64,000 nucleotides of DNA from Litsea cubeba (Eukaryota; Streptophyta; Magnoliopsida; Laurales; Lauraceae). The stretch covers positions 30,757,641-30,821,640 of the forward strand of contig CM022944.1 in assembly GCA_012931725.1 (NCBI GenBank). Direction: 5' to 3'. Below are positions 35,601 through 47,341 of the stretch, piece by piece. Position 1 is the stretch's first letter, and every line of letters begins with the position of its first letter. The notes below the pieces were generated by a model. It was not told where the DNA came from, searched no databases, and saw only the letters and a program-made list of their open reading frames with translations. The position numbers were made by a program, and so were the translations under genes.

Positions 35601-36705
35601 GGGCACTAGCAACCACCTAGAAAAACTTTGTATTCCGATCCCCGACTCCTAACATCTATTTCTAGATCGTTAAGCTCCTCTTGAAAAATAACATGACTGA
35701 ATTCTTCTTGAAGTTGAGATCTACGAACATGGTCTTTCGAAGATAAAAGCCCTGCTTCTTCCTTACCATCAAAGGATTGAATATCTGCTAACAAACAACT
35801 CTTCCTCTCTAATAAACCACCACAAACATTCTTCCTCCAACATTTCATCTTCTTTTTAAGGAATATTAATTTTTTAGCTAGTTGATACCCCATCCATCCA
35901 CTGAGAGAAATAGAAGACCACCACTCTTTCATGTTATCTGTGAACTGCTTCTCCAATAGCCACATGATTTCAAATCTAAAAGGAGGAGGGCCCCAATCTT
36001 CAATACCCGTCTCGAGCAGTAAAGGACAATGGTCCGAAATAGGAAGAGGCATCACTCTTTGAACACAATCAGTAAAAACATCTAACCAGTCCGTTGACAC
36101 TAAAAACCGATCCAGCCGACTCATAACAGGATTCTCTTGCATATTTGACCACGTAAAATCAGCTCCTCTCAAAGGAAGATCGAACAGATCATGATGTCTG
36201 ATCCAGTCATTGAAGTCCTGCATCACCGGAGAAAAAGAGCAAACCCCTTGCTTTTCATTAGGAAATCTTATGACATTAAAATCTCCTCCTATCACCCATG
36301 GCTTATTCCATAAGCTCACAATGCCTGTAAGCTCAGCTAAAAAAAACTGCCTTTTCACTAGCATTAATGGGCCCATAAACAGAAGTAGCTACCCAAAGAA
36401 CATCACATCTAACATCCTTCAGCGAAACAGAAACTGAATATGTCCCCACAAATTCATCCAACTTATACCAGTAATCTCCATTCCACACTAACAAAATACC
36501 ACCAGAAGCACCCACTGAAGGACACATTACATATTGAAAATTCAACCAAGGACAGAGAGTTTGAAAAACCTGTGCGACAATGTCCTCCATCTTAATCTCT
36601 TGAAGAAACAAGAATTCCCTTTTTACAGATTTAAACAACCCTTTCATCACTGCTCTTTTTGAAGATGAATTTATGCCACGAACATTCCAAGAAATAAGCT
36701 TTATA
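32627..36705 (-). pseudogene. LINE B ORF2: endonuclease, reverse transcriptase, RNase H
   Basis: The endonuclease begins KLISWNVRGINSSSKRAV near 36700, continuing with WVIGGDFNVIRFPNE and PISDHCPLLLETG. The reverse transcriptase shows RPISLIGSLYKILAKVLAN near 35190, GLRQGDPLSPMLF near 34800 and THLQFADETTIFCD near 34670, where the usual ADD is ADE, a lost catalytic Asp. Then come zf-RVT (CPFCLNDEETVHHLLIHCPF near 33450) and RNase H (LKLNFDGSF, VIEGDSYSAIQW, MADALAKEGV, 33157-32627). There are frame breaks near 36345, 35620, 35240, 34980, 34215 and 33925. Confidence 0.85.
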
Positions 36706-36769
36706 ATCCCAACAACTTCACACCATTCTCTTTATCAACAGCGTCTTCTCATAATTAATAGAACAAGCC

Positions 36770-38690
36770 AACTTATCTAATTCTCTTTGAGCTCTAGATT
36801 TCTTCTTACTTCGCTTACCAACCGTAGCACCACTTTTTCCTCTTCCAACATGTAAAAAATAAAGCTTTGCAACTCATCTAACCGACCATCGCTATTGATT
36901 CCCTGAATACTGGCTATGTCACTAAATTTCTCTGCCAATTTCAAATTTATATCTTTTCCTTTCCTACAATCAGAAAAAGAATGGTCGGCAGCTAAAGCCT
37001 CCTAGAACAGAATTCACCATCACCATTGCTTGTTCTTGATTCATGTCAGAAATGTCTACCACGTTATCTTCAGAAAAAAGATCATCTTCTGCTGAACTAC
37101 AATCTCCCCATTGAGCTTGATTAACTGTCTCTATTAAACCCTGGTTAGTATGCCCAGCTGAAGCACGATCCTCACTCCCATTGCAAACAATAAGAGACAT
37201 TTTGGCCCCACCTTATATCCCATTGGATCCTCACCTCCTATATTAGGAAGAGAATGGGCTTCAATTGAAAAGGGATTTTCCACAAGCCCAGGCGAGCCCT
37301 TATTCGATAAATTAGACTCTAGTATTTCCCCAGGGCTATTAAGGTCTTTCCTCAACTTCTTATAAATCCCACTTATAGTAGGGCGGCTATTAACGTCACG
37401 ATTTCTTCCTGGTGTGCGACGAAAGGGGCTTTTCTTCTTCATTGGTGATTTTTGACCCGCAGATTCAGTGATTGATTTATCTTAAAAAAAAAAAGATTCA
37501 GTGATTGATTTAGCAACATTCATTCTAGCATCTTCTTTCACACACTGTTGCCAAATCTCCTCCGAAAAAAGTTGCATTTGCCGAGATGAGTGGGATTGAT
37601 TTCAAAGCTCCAGCCAGAATGCCCTCATTTGCCAGATTTTCCTCCTCCAATATCAGATTATCCGTTTCTGAGAGGACTGGCTCCCGATGGGAGACCCATG
37701 TCGATGTCTGCACCTCCGCCCTATTGCAGTCCTCTACCTTAGAAATTGCAATCTCGAATCTAACACCTTCTACATCCAGAACAAGAGAAGCAGGCAAACA
37801 TCATTGAGGATCCCTCAAAATAAGTACCCTGACTTTGTCTAGACGTTTCTTCTGAATGGCATCTCATCAATATGCATCACTACCCCCAAACATTCACCCA
37901 AACGTGATAAGACCTTAAAATCCCATGCATGTAAAGGAATACCTTCCATTTGGATCCAGCTAGGTTTGAGCACAGGCCCTAAAACTTCAGTCCAACGATC
38001 CAAATGGAAAATCAACGGACAGTTCAAAGAAAGGTTGCATCAAGCCATCGACCATACGAGAGTAGTCATTTGAAGAAGTTCTAACCCAGAACATAGGAAA
38101 ATATAGCCTTCTCACCTCAACTTGTAAGCTCTTTTCATTGTAAAACCATTCTTGAAGATCCCTTTCATCAACATCCATACGATTGACTGTGGCTACAAAA
38201 GAGTGATAACCTCTTGTTTCAAAGAAGAAACCAAAGACTTCGCAATCTTAACCACCTGGGTATCTCCTTCATCAACAATCCAAACCTGATCATTACTGTT
38301 AATTGGCATAACTCCTTTGGAAGAATGTTTGGAAAATGGGAAAGCATTCTGTCCTCCTTTACTGTACACAGTCCTCTTCGCCAAAGCAGCAAAGTTTTGT
38401 CTGGATATTGAAGAATTTCGATCAGGGACTTTCGACTGTTGAACACCTATCTTCCTACCATGCAAAGCTCCTCCATTCCACAATTTAATTGCCCGATTTG
38501 CATCCCACTCTGTTTTGAATCTAACAAAACCAAAACCTCTTCCTTTCCCTGATGACCTATCCTTTGGAATGAACGCTTCAAAAACTGGTCCTGCCTCCCG
38601 GAAACCCTCAAACAGATCCTTAGTTGACACTGTCGAAGCAAGATTAGAAACAAACAACGCCCAACAGTTTCGAATCTAAGCAAACTTCGT
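36770..38690 (-). pseudogene. LINE B ORF1 with RNA-recognition motif and DUF4283-like region
   Basis: An RRM opens the protein (LFVSNLASTVSTKDLFEGF, then GKGRGFGFVRF near 38530; RNP2- and RNP1-like motifs). A DUF4283-like region follows (WIQMEGIPLHAWDFKVLSRL near 37940). The C-terminal part is acidic and then basic. An RRM-bearing ORF1 is known from the BNR-type L1 LINEs first described in beet. ORF1 proteins of this kind bind RNA in the retrotransposition particle. Stops or frameshifts near 38680, 38190, 37840 and 37500 break it. Confidence 0.75.
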
Positions 38691-38849
38691 CATTTGGAAG
38701 AGGAATCGATTGTAACAGCCTAGTTTTTGTTCTGTTTGTCCTGAGCTCTTGTTCAATGAAAAGCTGCCAAGAGCAAACACAAAACCTAGTCAGTGTGAAC
38801 ATAAAGGCATCAATTTCTACTGGAATCTATATAGATAAATGTATAATGT

Positions 38850-39770
38850 ATTAATTAATAGAAGAAACCAGCTTGTTTAATTCCCTCTGGGTCTTCAATT
38901 TTTTTCTGTTATTATTGAACCCCTTTTGCTTAAAATTCCCCTCCTCTTGAAGCATCATCTCACGAATGAAGCTTCTAACTTCTTCTATTTGACCATCCAT
39001 AGTAATGCCCAAAATCTGGGCTATGCCAAACATCTTTTTTTCAATAATCTTATTTGCATTCTCTTCTACACAATCAAAACCTGAATAATCTTCATTAGGA
39101 ATAGCAACCGCTGTCTTATCTTCCACCACCACCATTGCCCGAGCTTGATTACTTATATTATCATCATTCTGATCTTCTTCCACCAGCGAATCATCATCAA
39201 TTGAAGATGAGTCAGCCCATCGCTTGGAACATTATCATGACCCCCTTCATTACACTCCCTTTTCCTCCTCTAGACAAGATTTGTGACTTCCAGAGCTCGA
39301 TCGTGAACCAGAATGAATTTCGTGATTCGCCTCTTGACGAGTTTCATCATCTTGGGCTCCTCCCAAAAGCCCATCAACAACACTATCATTATTATCCTGA
39401 AGCCCGCTCAACTTAATTTGTGGAGGCCCATTAGTTAAGGATGCTTCAGGGATAGAGAGGTCTCTTTGCAAAAGGCCAAAAACTCCTTTAATAGTAGGGC
39501 ACTGAATAGAAACCCTATCCTTACCTGGTATGCGACGGAATCCATTCCACTCCTTAACTCCTGAAAATTAGGTACCATTGATTGCACCTGTAATTCCCCT
39601 ACCAACTCCTGATACCCTATCTTTAGTCACGAAAACATCAAAAACAGGCCCTGCTTCTCTGAAGACTTCGAACAACACTTTACTCGTCACCGAAGGAGAC
39701 AGATTTGAAACAAACAGAGACCGGCAATTCCTAATCCATCCTAACTTTGACCCCATTCGTTCACGCTAGA
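38850..39770 (-). pseudogene. LINE A ORF1, internally deleted
   Basis: The frame starts MGSKLGWIRNCRSLFVSNLS near 39757, paralogous to the RRM start of LINE B ORF1. It stops after DRVSGVGRG near 39580 and resumes with the C-terminal acidic/basic tail (EEDQNDDNISNQARAMVVV, then KLKTQRELNKLVSSIN, 39183-38851). The middle with the rest of the RRM and the DUF4283-like region is missing. It lies at the 5' edge of LINE A next to the 13-bp target duplication. Confidence 0.7.
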
Positions 39771-39791
39771 ACAAAGGCTTTTACCAAATGT

Positions 39792-42700
39792 TATGTCATT
39801 TATTGTCTGTACATTATGGTTTGGCCTAAATGTGTTGTTGAATTGAATATTGAACATTTTGCAAAAGACCTATCAATTTTGGTTGTCTTACATATATTTT
39901 ACTGAACTGGCATTTTGTTGTTTCTAAATGTTATTATTATTAGCTTAGCCATTGTAACGCAATTTCTCCTATTTTTGCTCTTAAGCAGGATATCTTTTCT
40001 TGATTTGATGAACTTCAAATTGCTCGAATTGAACTATGGTTTCAAGCACGTTGATGGGAGACCGGAAGTATGGTGCCTTTATCATAATTTCCATCTTTTT
40101 TAATGTTATTTTATGGTTTTCCTCTGAGAAATATCAAATATGCCAAAGAAAGAGCCTTTTAGTAGTTTATACGAATACTTTGCTTGCTAATATTAGGTGA
40201 TTCCCTAACTCTTTTGAGCGTGGTGCTATATTAGATTTTGGTAATATTTATCAAAATTGAGTTAAGAACGACAAATCAATGATAAAAATGTCATTTAATT
40301 TTTTTCACCTCTGTTTTTTGGCATCATAAATTTGGCACTTTGGCAGTGACCCAGCTATCTTTTATTTTTATTTTATTTTTACTTCAAATTGGTCTATGAG
40401 CAGAAGTTGAGGTTGGTAATGAACTTGTTGGTCACCATGGCAATCTTGAGGAACCAATTCATGGAAAGATGGACTTCATGATGGGATGAACCATATATAC
40501 TAATACAATGCTACCATTTTAGATAGTAGCTTCGCTTTATTGAGATTTGTGGTTCCTGTAGGGACTGAAAAAGTCAAAAGAACTTCATTATGATAATGCA
40601 GAACCTTGTTACCAGTTGCATGTTGGACCTAGTTTACATTTTGCGGTTCCATCTATATTAAACTTCATGATACTTAACGTTGCTGCTTCCCATTTACTAT
40701 ATATTCCCATTTTAAACTTCTAAACTCTTTTTTTGAAGTTACTCTACTTCGGTGAATTCAAACACTATATTCACTGTGATTTCTTTTCCTATGAATGCCA
40801 ACTAATCCTTTCTTTCCTTCCACAATTGGAATGACTCTTTTCTTGAAGCTTCTCTACTTAGGTTAATTCGAAAGTCGTATCCACTGGTTTTTTTTTTGCC
40901 TTTGAACATCCACTAATTTCATAAAGAAAAAAACTGAAAACAAATAGGGGAAAGAAAAGAATACAGGACAAAACCGTGTAAGAACAATTGAACACTTTAG
41001 TTGAATGCTTGTTCCTTATTCATCTAAAACTGACTCAAAATCGCAACAAGTCTTTATAAGAGGCTTCATTAACCACAAAATATCCCAACAAAAAAAGGAA
41101 AGGAAGAAAGGAAAAGTAAAAGAGTATTGATATTATCCTCTTGGCTTTGGCTATTTTCACTTAGTCGAATCGCTTGAATCATAAGATTTGATTAAAGAAG
41201 TATTGAATAGTAAGATTCACACGTGAATCGAAAGATTCACTTGGAAATGGGATTCGTTGTATAGATATGAATTATTTTCATTAGGATTTGATACAAATTG
41301 TAGGATTCAGGAATCAGGACATGAATTGTAGGATTCTGACAAGTGACAACAATGCTTTGTGCCCTTTCATTCCCCTCTAGATTTTAGTCTACAAAATATG
41401 CAAGCATTCATGAAAATCTACTTGTATCTTGATCTCCTTAGCAGCCTGTTGAACAAGTCCAAGTCTTAGATTGAGGGGAAAAAGTGATTAAGTCGATTGT
41501 TCCTTATACAATAAGGAAAGGCTGAATCAAACTTGATGAGTTCAACATCAAGTTGACACCTTGTAAAAAAAAATGGAAACTTGAAGCTAGGACTTCTATC
41601 TTGAATGACACTCTCAACAAATAAAGGACTCAAAACTCCTAATTTTCACATCATCCAGTATATGCTAACTGGAGCCTAACTAATATGGAAAAAAATGCAC
41701 ACACATGTACACATGAAAAAAAACAGAGAAGAAAAAAACTTTCAATTGTTTCAAGCCTTTTCGAACTTATATGATTTCATGTGCATGTGGGCGTCCTTTG
41801 GGCTCTTCCAACTGTTATCAACTGAATTGACAAGATGCATAAAAGATGTGAAAATGTATAAGTGGCTGCTGAGATGGCTGCGAAAAGAATCCAAATATTA
41901 AGCTTTTGACAATTTGTATGTGCAATTGAGAACTAAGGAGGAGAGAAGGATACAGACAAGTTGTCAATATAAGATGGAAAAAGCCTAGAAATTTCAATCA
42001 TGTCAGTTGCATGAAAGATGGAAATCAAAGGGTCCTTGTAGAAGAGAGAAGGTCAAAGCTAGATCTGGGATGTATTTTAAAGATGTTAAATGTGGAACAT
42101 GTGAGTGAAGCAAATTATGATTTAGAACCACATCAAGAAATAATTAATGGTATATATAGGAAGTAGAGACTACCTTAAGTTCTTGGAGGAAGAAACCTAG
42201 GGTGTCAGTATCAAATGGTATACCTATAGATTCATTGGTTGCAATGAGTGAAATAAGGGTAGTTCAGTTTGCCAAATTGTTTGATAAGGTTTCGATAACA
42301 GGATGGATGCTTGATGAATAAGAAAGAGCCTTTCTGTAAGATTGAAGGCGATATTCAAAACTGTGATTCTGTGAAAACTACTTCATTATCAAATTTATAA
42401 GCCATATGATGAAGGTTTTGGATAGTAATAGGGGAATGGCACAAATATTTAGGATACCAGTTCGTGTTTGTCCCTAGTATATCCTCTACAGAAGCCATTT
42501 TTATATTAATACAGCTCAATGGAAAAGCGGAAAGAGGAGGAAAAACTTGCATACATTTTTACTGAACTAAAAGGCTTTAATAAGGTGCTCGGGCTGTTAA
42601 TTTGAAGAACACTAAAGGAAAAATGCATCTCTGATGAGTTAATCACACAAGACGGGCATGAGTTTTAGTTCCGGGCATGAGAATTGTGTATTGGGTGACG

Positions 42701-43687
42701 GCAAGGATTTAAAATAATGGCTATTATGTAACTGTTTTGCCCAATGATGCCCAATTGGTAGTCACCAGTTCCATTGCGGTTATATGAATATAAATTCCTG
42801 AAAAATTAAATATAAATAGAAACATAGAACTTTAATATTGATACAAGACAGACCAATGGTCCACATGGGTCGACCTAGCCTTTGGGCCCAGCCCACCTAC
42901 TTTTTCTGATTTAGTGTTTTTATTTATGTTTAAGATTTTTTTTTTGAGTTGGATGTTTTAATCTTGGCCATTAAAAGTGTTTAGATGGTCAGGAATCAGG
43001 ATTAGTTCTAGGTTTTTTTATTTTCCTATATAATGATGTAAAGCCTCTTGGCTTAGACGATGATGACTAATGAAAAAGATTTGAGTGCCATTTTCTTTCA
43101 AAAAAATAAAAATAAAAAAATAAAAATTGATGCTGGACAATATGAAATCTAACCTAATATGAATTTGTGAGATCAATTGGGAATAAGTAATCCAATTCAA
43201 ATTGTAAATCAGCCAATCACACAATTTGATGTTGAGTCTTTGGGGGAAATTGTGTAATGGTCCAAGTCTTTATCACAAGTCTTGCAGTAGCAATCCCTGA
43301 AGTAAGAAGGGGGCAGATCTAATGGAAGATAGGGCCTCCACCTGCTTAAGGATGAGCCGGTTCAATCAGATTAATTGTCCCTTTGCGAGGATTTGAAACA
43401 AAACTTTGGTTCGAATGGGAGACAAGTGTCAATGTGTGATATGGAATTAAATGAGAGACTCAGATCTGAAAAATTAATTTTCCACAGAAAAATAAGGCTC
43501 ACCATATATTCAGATATATATTCAGATTTAGGGAATTTTATTAATCTAGAGTTTATGAAGTGGAAACAATGGAAAATCAATAAAATGAGTTGTGGATCAG
43601 GTTTGGCCAATAGGTTTGGAGGGATGTACTGATGGGTCAGCTGGGTTGATTTGGGCTTGAGAAGGGTTCAGCTGGGGCTGGCTTGTG
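39792..43687. other. no gene seen
   Basis: Mixed AT-rich DNA. Short frames (41695-41901, 43375-43632 and others) have no domain or splice support. Some GAATC-type phrases repeat irregularly near 41170-41340. I see no recognisable element boundaries. Confidence 0.35.
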
Positions 43688-43692
43688 GTTTG

Positions 43693-44002
43693 TGTCATTC
43701 TCATAATTGCAAACCACAAGAATGAAATGAGAGATATATAAATTTTACTGTATTAATTTTGTGTCTTTTCTTGGAGATCGACCACCAATATATAGGAATA
43801 TACATGCCTTAATCAAGGCTCTTACAAAGGAAACTAGCTAATTACATTAATTACTAATCTAAGTTAGGAAAGCAATCAATTACTGAATTATATACAACTG
43901 TTTCAATATTGACCAAATCAAATCCACGTGAGATGTATCTTGCTGGACTGGATTGACTCATGGGCCTTGGACCCCTTAATGGGTCGTGGGCCAAACTTAA
44001 CA
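43693..44002 (-). repeat. 3' LTR of the copia element
   Basis: 310 bp, TG...CA. A run of C on the plus strand (44003-44014) abuts it and is the G-rich polypurine tract on the coding strand. Confidence 0.9.
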
Positions 44003-44349
44003 CCCCCCCCCCCCTCAAATTGATGCGGGAGAATCAACGAGCATCAATTTGCCAACCAAGAATTGATGGCGTGGTCGGGAAAGACCTTTTAGTAAGAATG
44101 TCAGCAATTTGAAGCTTAGAGGAGACATGCGGAAGGCTGATGACATCACGCTTAAACTCATTACGTATGAAGTGACAATCAACCTTGATGTGTTTAGTAC
44201 GTTAATGAAAAATTGGATTTTCAGTAATCCGAATTGCACTTGTATTATCTGCATAGAGGGGGGTAGCTCATTCTATGGGAAATCCAATGTCAGCGACCAG
44301 ACCTCGGAGCCAAAGTATTTCGGAGCACGCAACAGACATAACTCGGTAC

Positions 44350-45480
44350 TCAGCCTCGGTATAAGATTTGGAAACTGTCACGTTTCTTGCATTTCCAGGA
44401 AATCAGAGTATCACCCAAAAATATGCACCATCCTGTGGTTGATCTGCGAGTATCCGGACAACCAGCCCAATCAGCATCTAAATAAGCTCTAAGAGAAAGA
44501 GGATTGTCTGATGGGAAAAACAACCCACGAGTCGGTGTGCGAATAAGGTACCGAATGATGCGACGAACAACAACCAGATGAAAGTGGCGAGGAGTAGTCA
44601 TGAACTGACTCATGAGATTGACCGCAAATGAGATATCAGGACGAGTGATCGTGAGGTAGATCAAGCTACCCACTAACTGGCGATATGCGGTAGGATCTGG
44701 AAGAAGTTCACCCTCCTCTTTACTGAGTTTGACATTTAGTTCGATCGGCGTATCGACTGGAGCTGAAGAAGTAAGGCCAGCCAAGTCAATGAGGTCAACC
44801 GTGTATTTGTGCTGATTGAGAACTATACCTTTAGGCGATTGATGAACTTCAAGACCGAGGAAATAGTGTAAGGGGCTGAAATCCTTCATTTGAAATGTCT
44901 GATGAAGAGAAGCTTGGAGATCTTGAATCATTTGTGCATTAGGACCAGTAATGACAATGTCATCAACGTAGACCAGTAGCACGGTAATCCCGGATGGAGC
45001 ATGATGTGAGAATATGGAAGGATCATACTCGCTAGGATGAAAATCCAAGCGGAGAAGGGCATCTTGAAATTTCTCAAACTAAGCACGAGGAGCTTGCTTC
45101 AGACCATAGAAGGAGCGTCAGAGCTTAGCAACCATACCCTTCCCAGATGAGGACCCCGGCGGCAGACGCATATAAACGTCTTCTTTGAGATCACCATGAA
45201 GAAACACATTTTTGACATCCATTTGATAGAGAGGCCAGGACTGAGATGCAGGAACAACAAGGATGATGCGGACGGTGGTCATCTTGGCGACGGGAGCAAA
45301 AGTTTCGTCATAATCAATGCCATATTCCTGCCGATTTCCGAGAGCAACAAGGCTCGCTTTATATCGATCTAGAGTGCCATCTGATTTTAACTTGAGAGAA
45401 AAAAACCACTTGCAGCCAATTGGTTTGACATCCGCAGGAGAGGGTATCCCACGTATGATTCTTCTCTAAAGCATCCAATT
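44350..45480 (-). pseudogene. copia reverse transcriptase and RNase H
   Basis: The reverse transcriptase begins near 45420 (SLKLKSDGTLDRYKA, then YDETFAPVAKMTTVR) and continues to the catalytic box LLVYVDDIVITG near 44970 and RNase H (DADWAGCPDTRRSTTGWC near 44460). Two in-frame stops lie near 45119 and 45079. Both are explained by single transitions (a CGA Arg codon to TGA, a TGG Trp codon to TAG), as expected from methylation decay. The 3' end of RNase H is truncated or frameshifted near 44380. Confidence 0.88.
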
Positions 45481-46879
45481 CATCTTGCAGCCTGGTTCCA
45501 ACATTTGTCCTGCACAGCCTGAGAATCGGATTGGGGGATGGAAGAAGAGGACAAAGTGGCCATTAAGGAAGAATGGGAGAACCATAGCGGTCCGGTGGTA
45601 CTGAAATACGAGTGGAGCGACGCAATGAAGGATGTCCAGATGGATCAAATGCCGGAGGTGGACCGGATGCTGGAGGAAGATCAGGAGGGGGATCCCTGGG
45701 AGGTGTGTCTTTGTTCCAGCTGTGATACACAAAGTTAGGATTAAAGCGAACAATGGATGTGTTGTCAGAAAAACTAGGTAAAGACACCAAGGAGGAGGAG
45801 TCAGGAGGTTCAAGGTGTTTTTGAAAAAAATACTGCTGTTAAAAACAAGACGACATTCCTAGAGGTCCGTAAGCGACGAATGTGAGGATCGTAGCAAAGG
45901 AACCCTTTATGGAAGGGCGCATAACGTAAAAATACACACTGAGCTGATTGTGCGGTTAGTTTGGTTCTCTCAGAAGGAGGCAAACAAAGCAAACGGAGCC
46001 GAAAACATGAAAATCATCATAAGATGGAGATGTCTGGTACAATCAGTAATATGGGCTCTGATTTTGAAGAGAGGTTGAAGGCAGACGATTTATAAGATGA
46101 GCTGCCGTAGCTAGTGCCTTGACCCAAAAACGGGTAGGAAACAATGATTCAAGAAAAAGGGAACGAGTGACATCTAGTAGATGCCTATTTTTCCTTTCAG
46201 AGACTCCATTATGCTGGGGAGTATAAGGACAAGTTCTCTGAGAAATAATGCCTTTGTTTTGAAAAAACGTTTGAAAATCAGAGGATACATATTCCCCGCC
46301 CGAATCAGATCGCAAGATTTTGATGCAGTTGAAAAATTGGTTCTCAACATAACGTAATTTTTTTTTAAAAATGGTGAAAACATCAGATTTGGAATGCAGA
46401 AAGTAAACCCATGTGAATTGACTGAAATCATCAATAAAAGTCACAAAATATTTGTAGTGAGCATGAGAAAGAGCTGGAGCAATTCCCCATACATCGCTAT
46501 GAACTAAATCAAAACACCGAGTACTGTGTGAAGTGGAAATAGGAAAAGGAAGAATTTTGCTCTTTCCCATTTTACAAGTAGCACAATCAAAAGGCACACA
46601 AGAAGATAAGCCAATAGATTTATTTAATAAACTAGAATTTAACATAAGAGACAAAGCCTTGGAATTAGGGTGTCTGAGTCTTTTATGCCACAATTGGCAG
46701 TTATCTCTAACAGAAAGACAAAAACACATCATTGACAACTCTAGTCCTAGAAAGTTTAGAAAAATCCAGCGGAAACAAGCGTCCACACTTAGGTCCCCTC
46801 GTGATCTCCCTCCCGGACATCTGGTCCTGCACAACACAACCAGAAGAAGAAAAAGATATGTTACAATTATTTTCAGCAA
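45466..46879 (-). pseudogene. copia integrase with GAG-pre-integrase region
   Basis: The zinc-binding region is LWHKRLRHPNSKALSLML with CATCKMGKSK (near 46690-46570). The catalytic core has HSDVWG near 46500 and LRSDSGGEYVSSDF near 46310, covering the first two acidic residues. The region AFL..FPTRFWVKALATAAHLINRLP follows to 46080. Frame changes near 46040 and 45815 disconnect the C-terminal part (45813-45466) from the core. Confidence 0.85.
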
Positions 46880-46933
46880 GTTGCCCGACTGACAATAGGT
46901 TTGAAGTTAAATTGGGACAAAGGAAAACATTAT

Positions 46934-47221
46934 TCAATGGATGGGACCAGGGATGTCTCCGAGGGCAGTATTGGGAACAGTGCCTCCGTTAGCAGTTTGT
47001 ATTTGAAGATTACCATTGTATCTTCTCACATTGGAGAGAGGGCTACGGGAATATGTCATGTGATTAGATGCCCCGGAATCAAGAAACCAAGTAGAAGATG
47101 GAGGCGAGGTACCTGAGAGAGCAAAAACAGAAAGGGCATTGACAATCATTTGTTGAACCAATTCAGGAGTCAGAGAAGACGAGGGCCCAGGTTGTGAGGA
47201 TGCAGATGTAGGAGTAGGCAT
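46934..47221 (-). pseudogene. copia protease region
   Basis: The aspartic protease motif TWFLDSGASNHMT lies near 47095-47060, with a preceding Ser/Pro-rich linker. It lies between gag and integrase as usual in copia. The upstream linker has a repeated CAGTATC-type Gln/Tyr/Pro-rich stretch (47255-47340). Confidence 0.8.
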
Positions 47222-47341
47222 ATCAGAAGAAGCAACATAAGCATGCGGAGTTTGAGAATGTGGAGGCTGATACTGCGGAGCCGGATACTGTGGAGCCTGA
47301 TACTGTGGAGTCTGGTACTGTGGAGCCTGACGTTGTGGACG

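Larger units (their letters stand above)
32538..38840 (-). mobile_element. L1-type LINE B, nested inside LINE A
   Basis: This second full-length LINE in the same orientation has an A-rich 3' end at 32538-32547 (T on plus), followed upstream by ORF2 and ORF1 in proper order. Its 3' UTR closely resembles that of LINE A (ATAATGGTAAAATTTATTGC against ATAACAATAAATTTTATTAA). It sits between the ORF1 end and ORF2 start of LINE A. I found no clear target duplication for it, so the 5' limit near 38700-38840 is uncertain. Confidence 0.7.
28351..39778 (-). mobile_element. L1-type LINE A, interrupted by LINE B
   Basis: The whole block is flanked by TTTTACCAAATGT at 28338-28350 and 39779-39791, a 13-bp duplication of LINE type. 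Its minus-strand 3' end has an A-rich tail (28351-28358 as T on plus) and its 5' end lies 25 bp or so before an ORF1 ATG. The sequence belonging to A is about 28351-32537 plus about 38840-39778. The remainder is LINE B. A keeps ORF2 endonuclease, reverse transcriptase, zinc-finger and RNase H regions, and a shortened ORF1. Confidence 0.78.
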
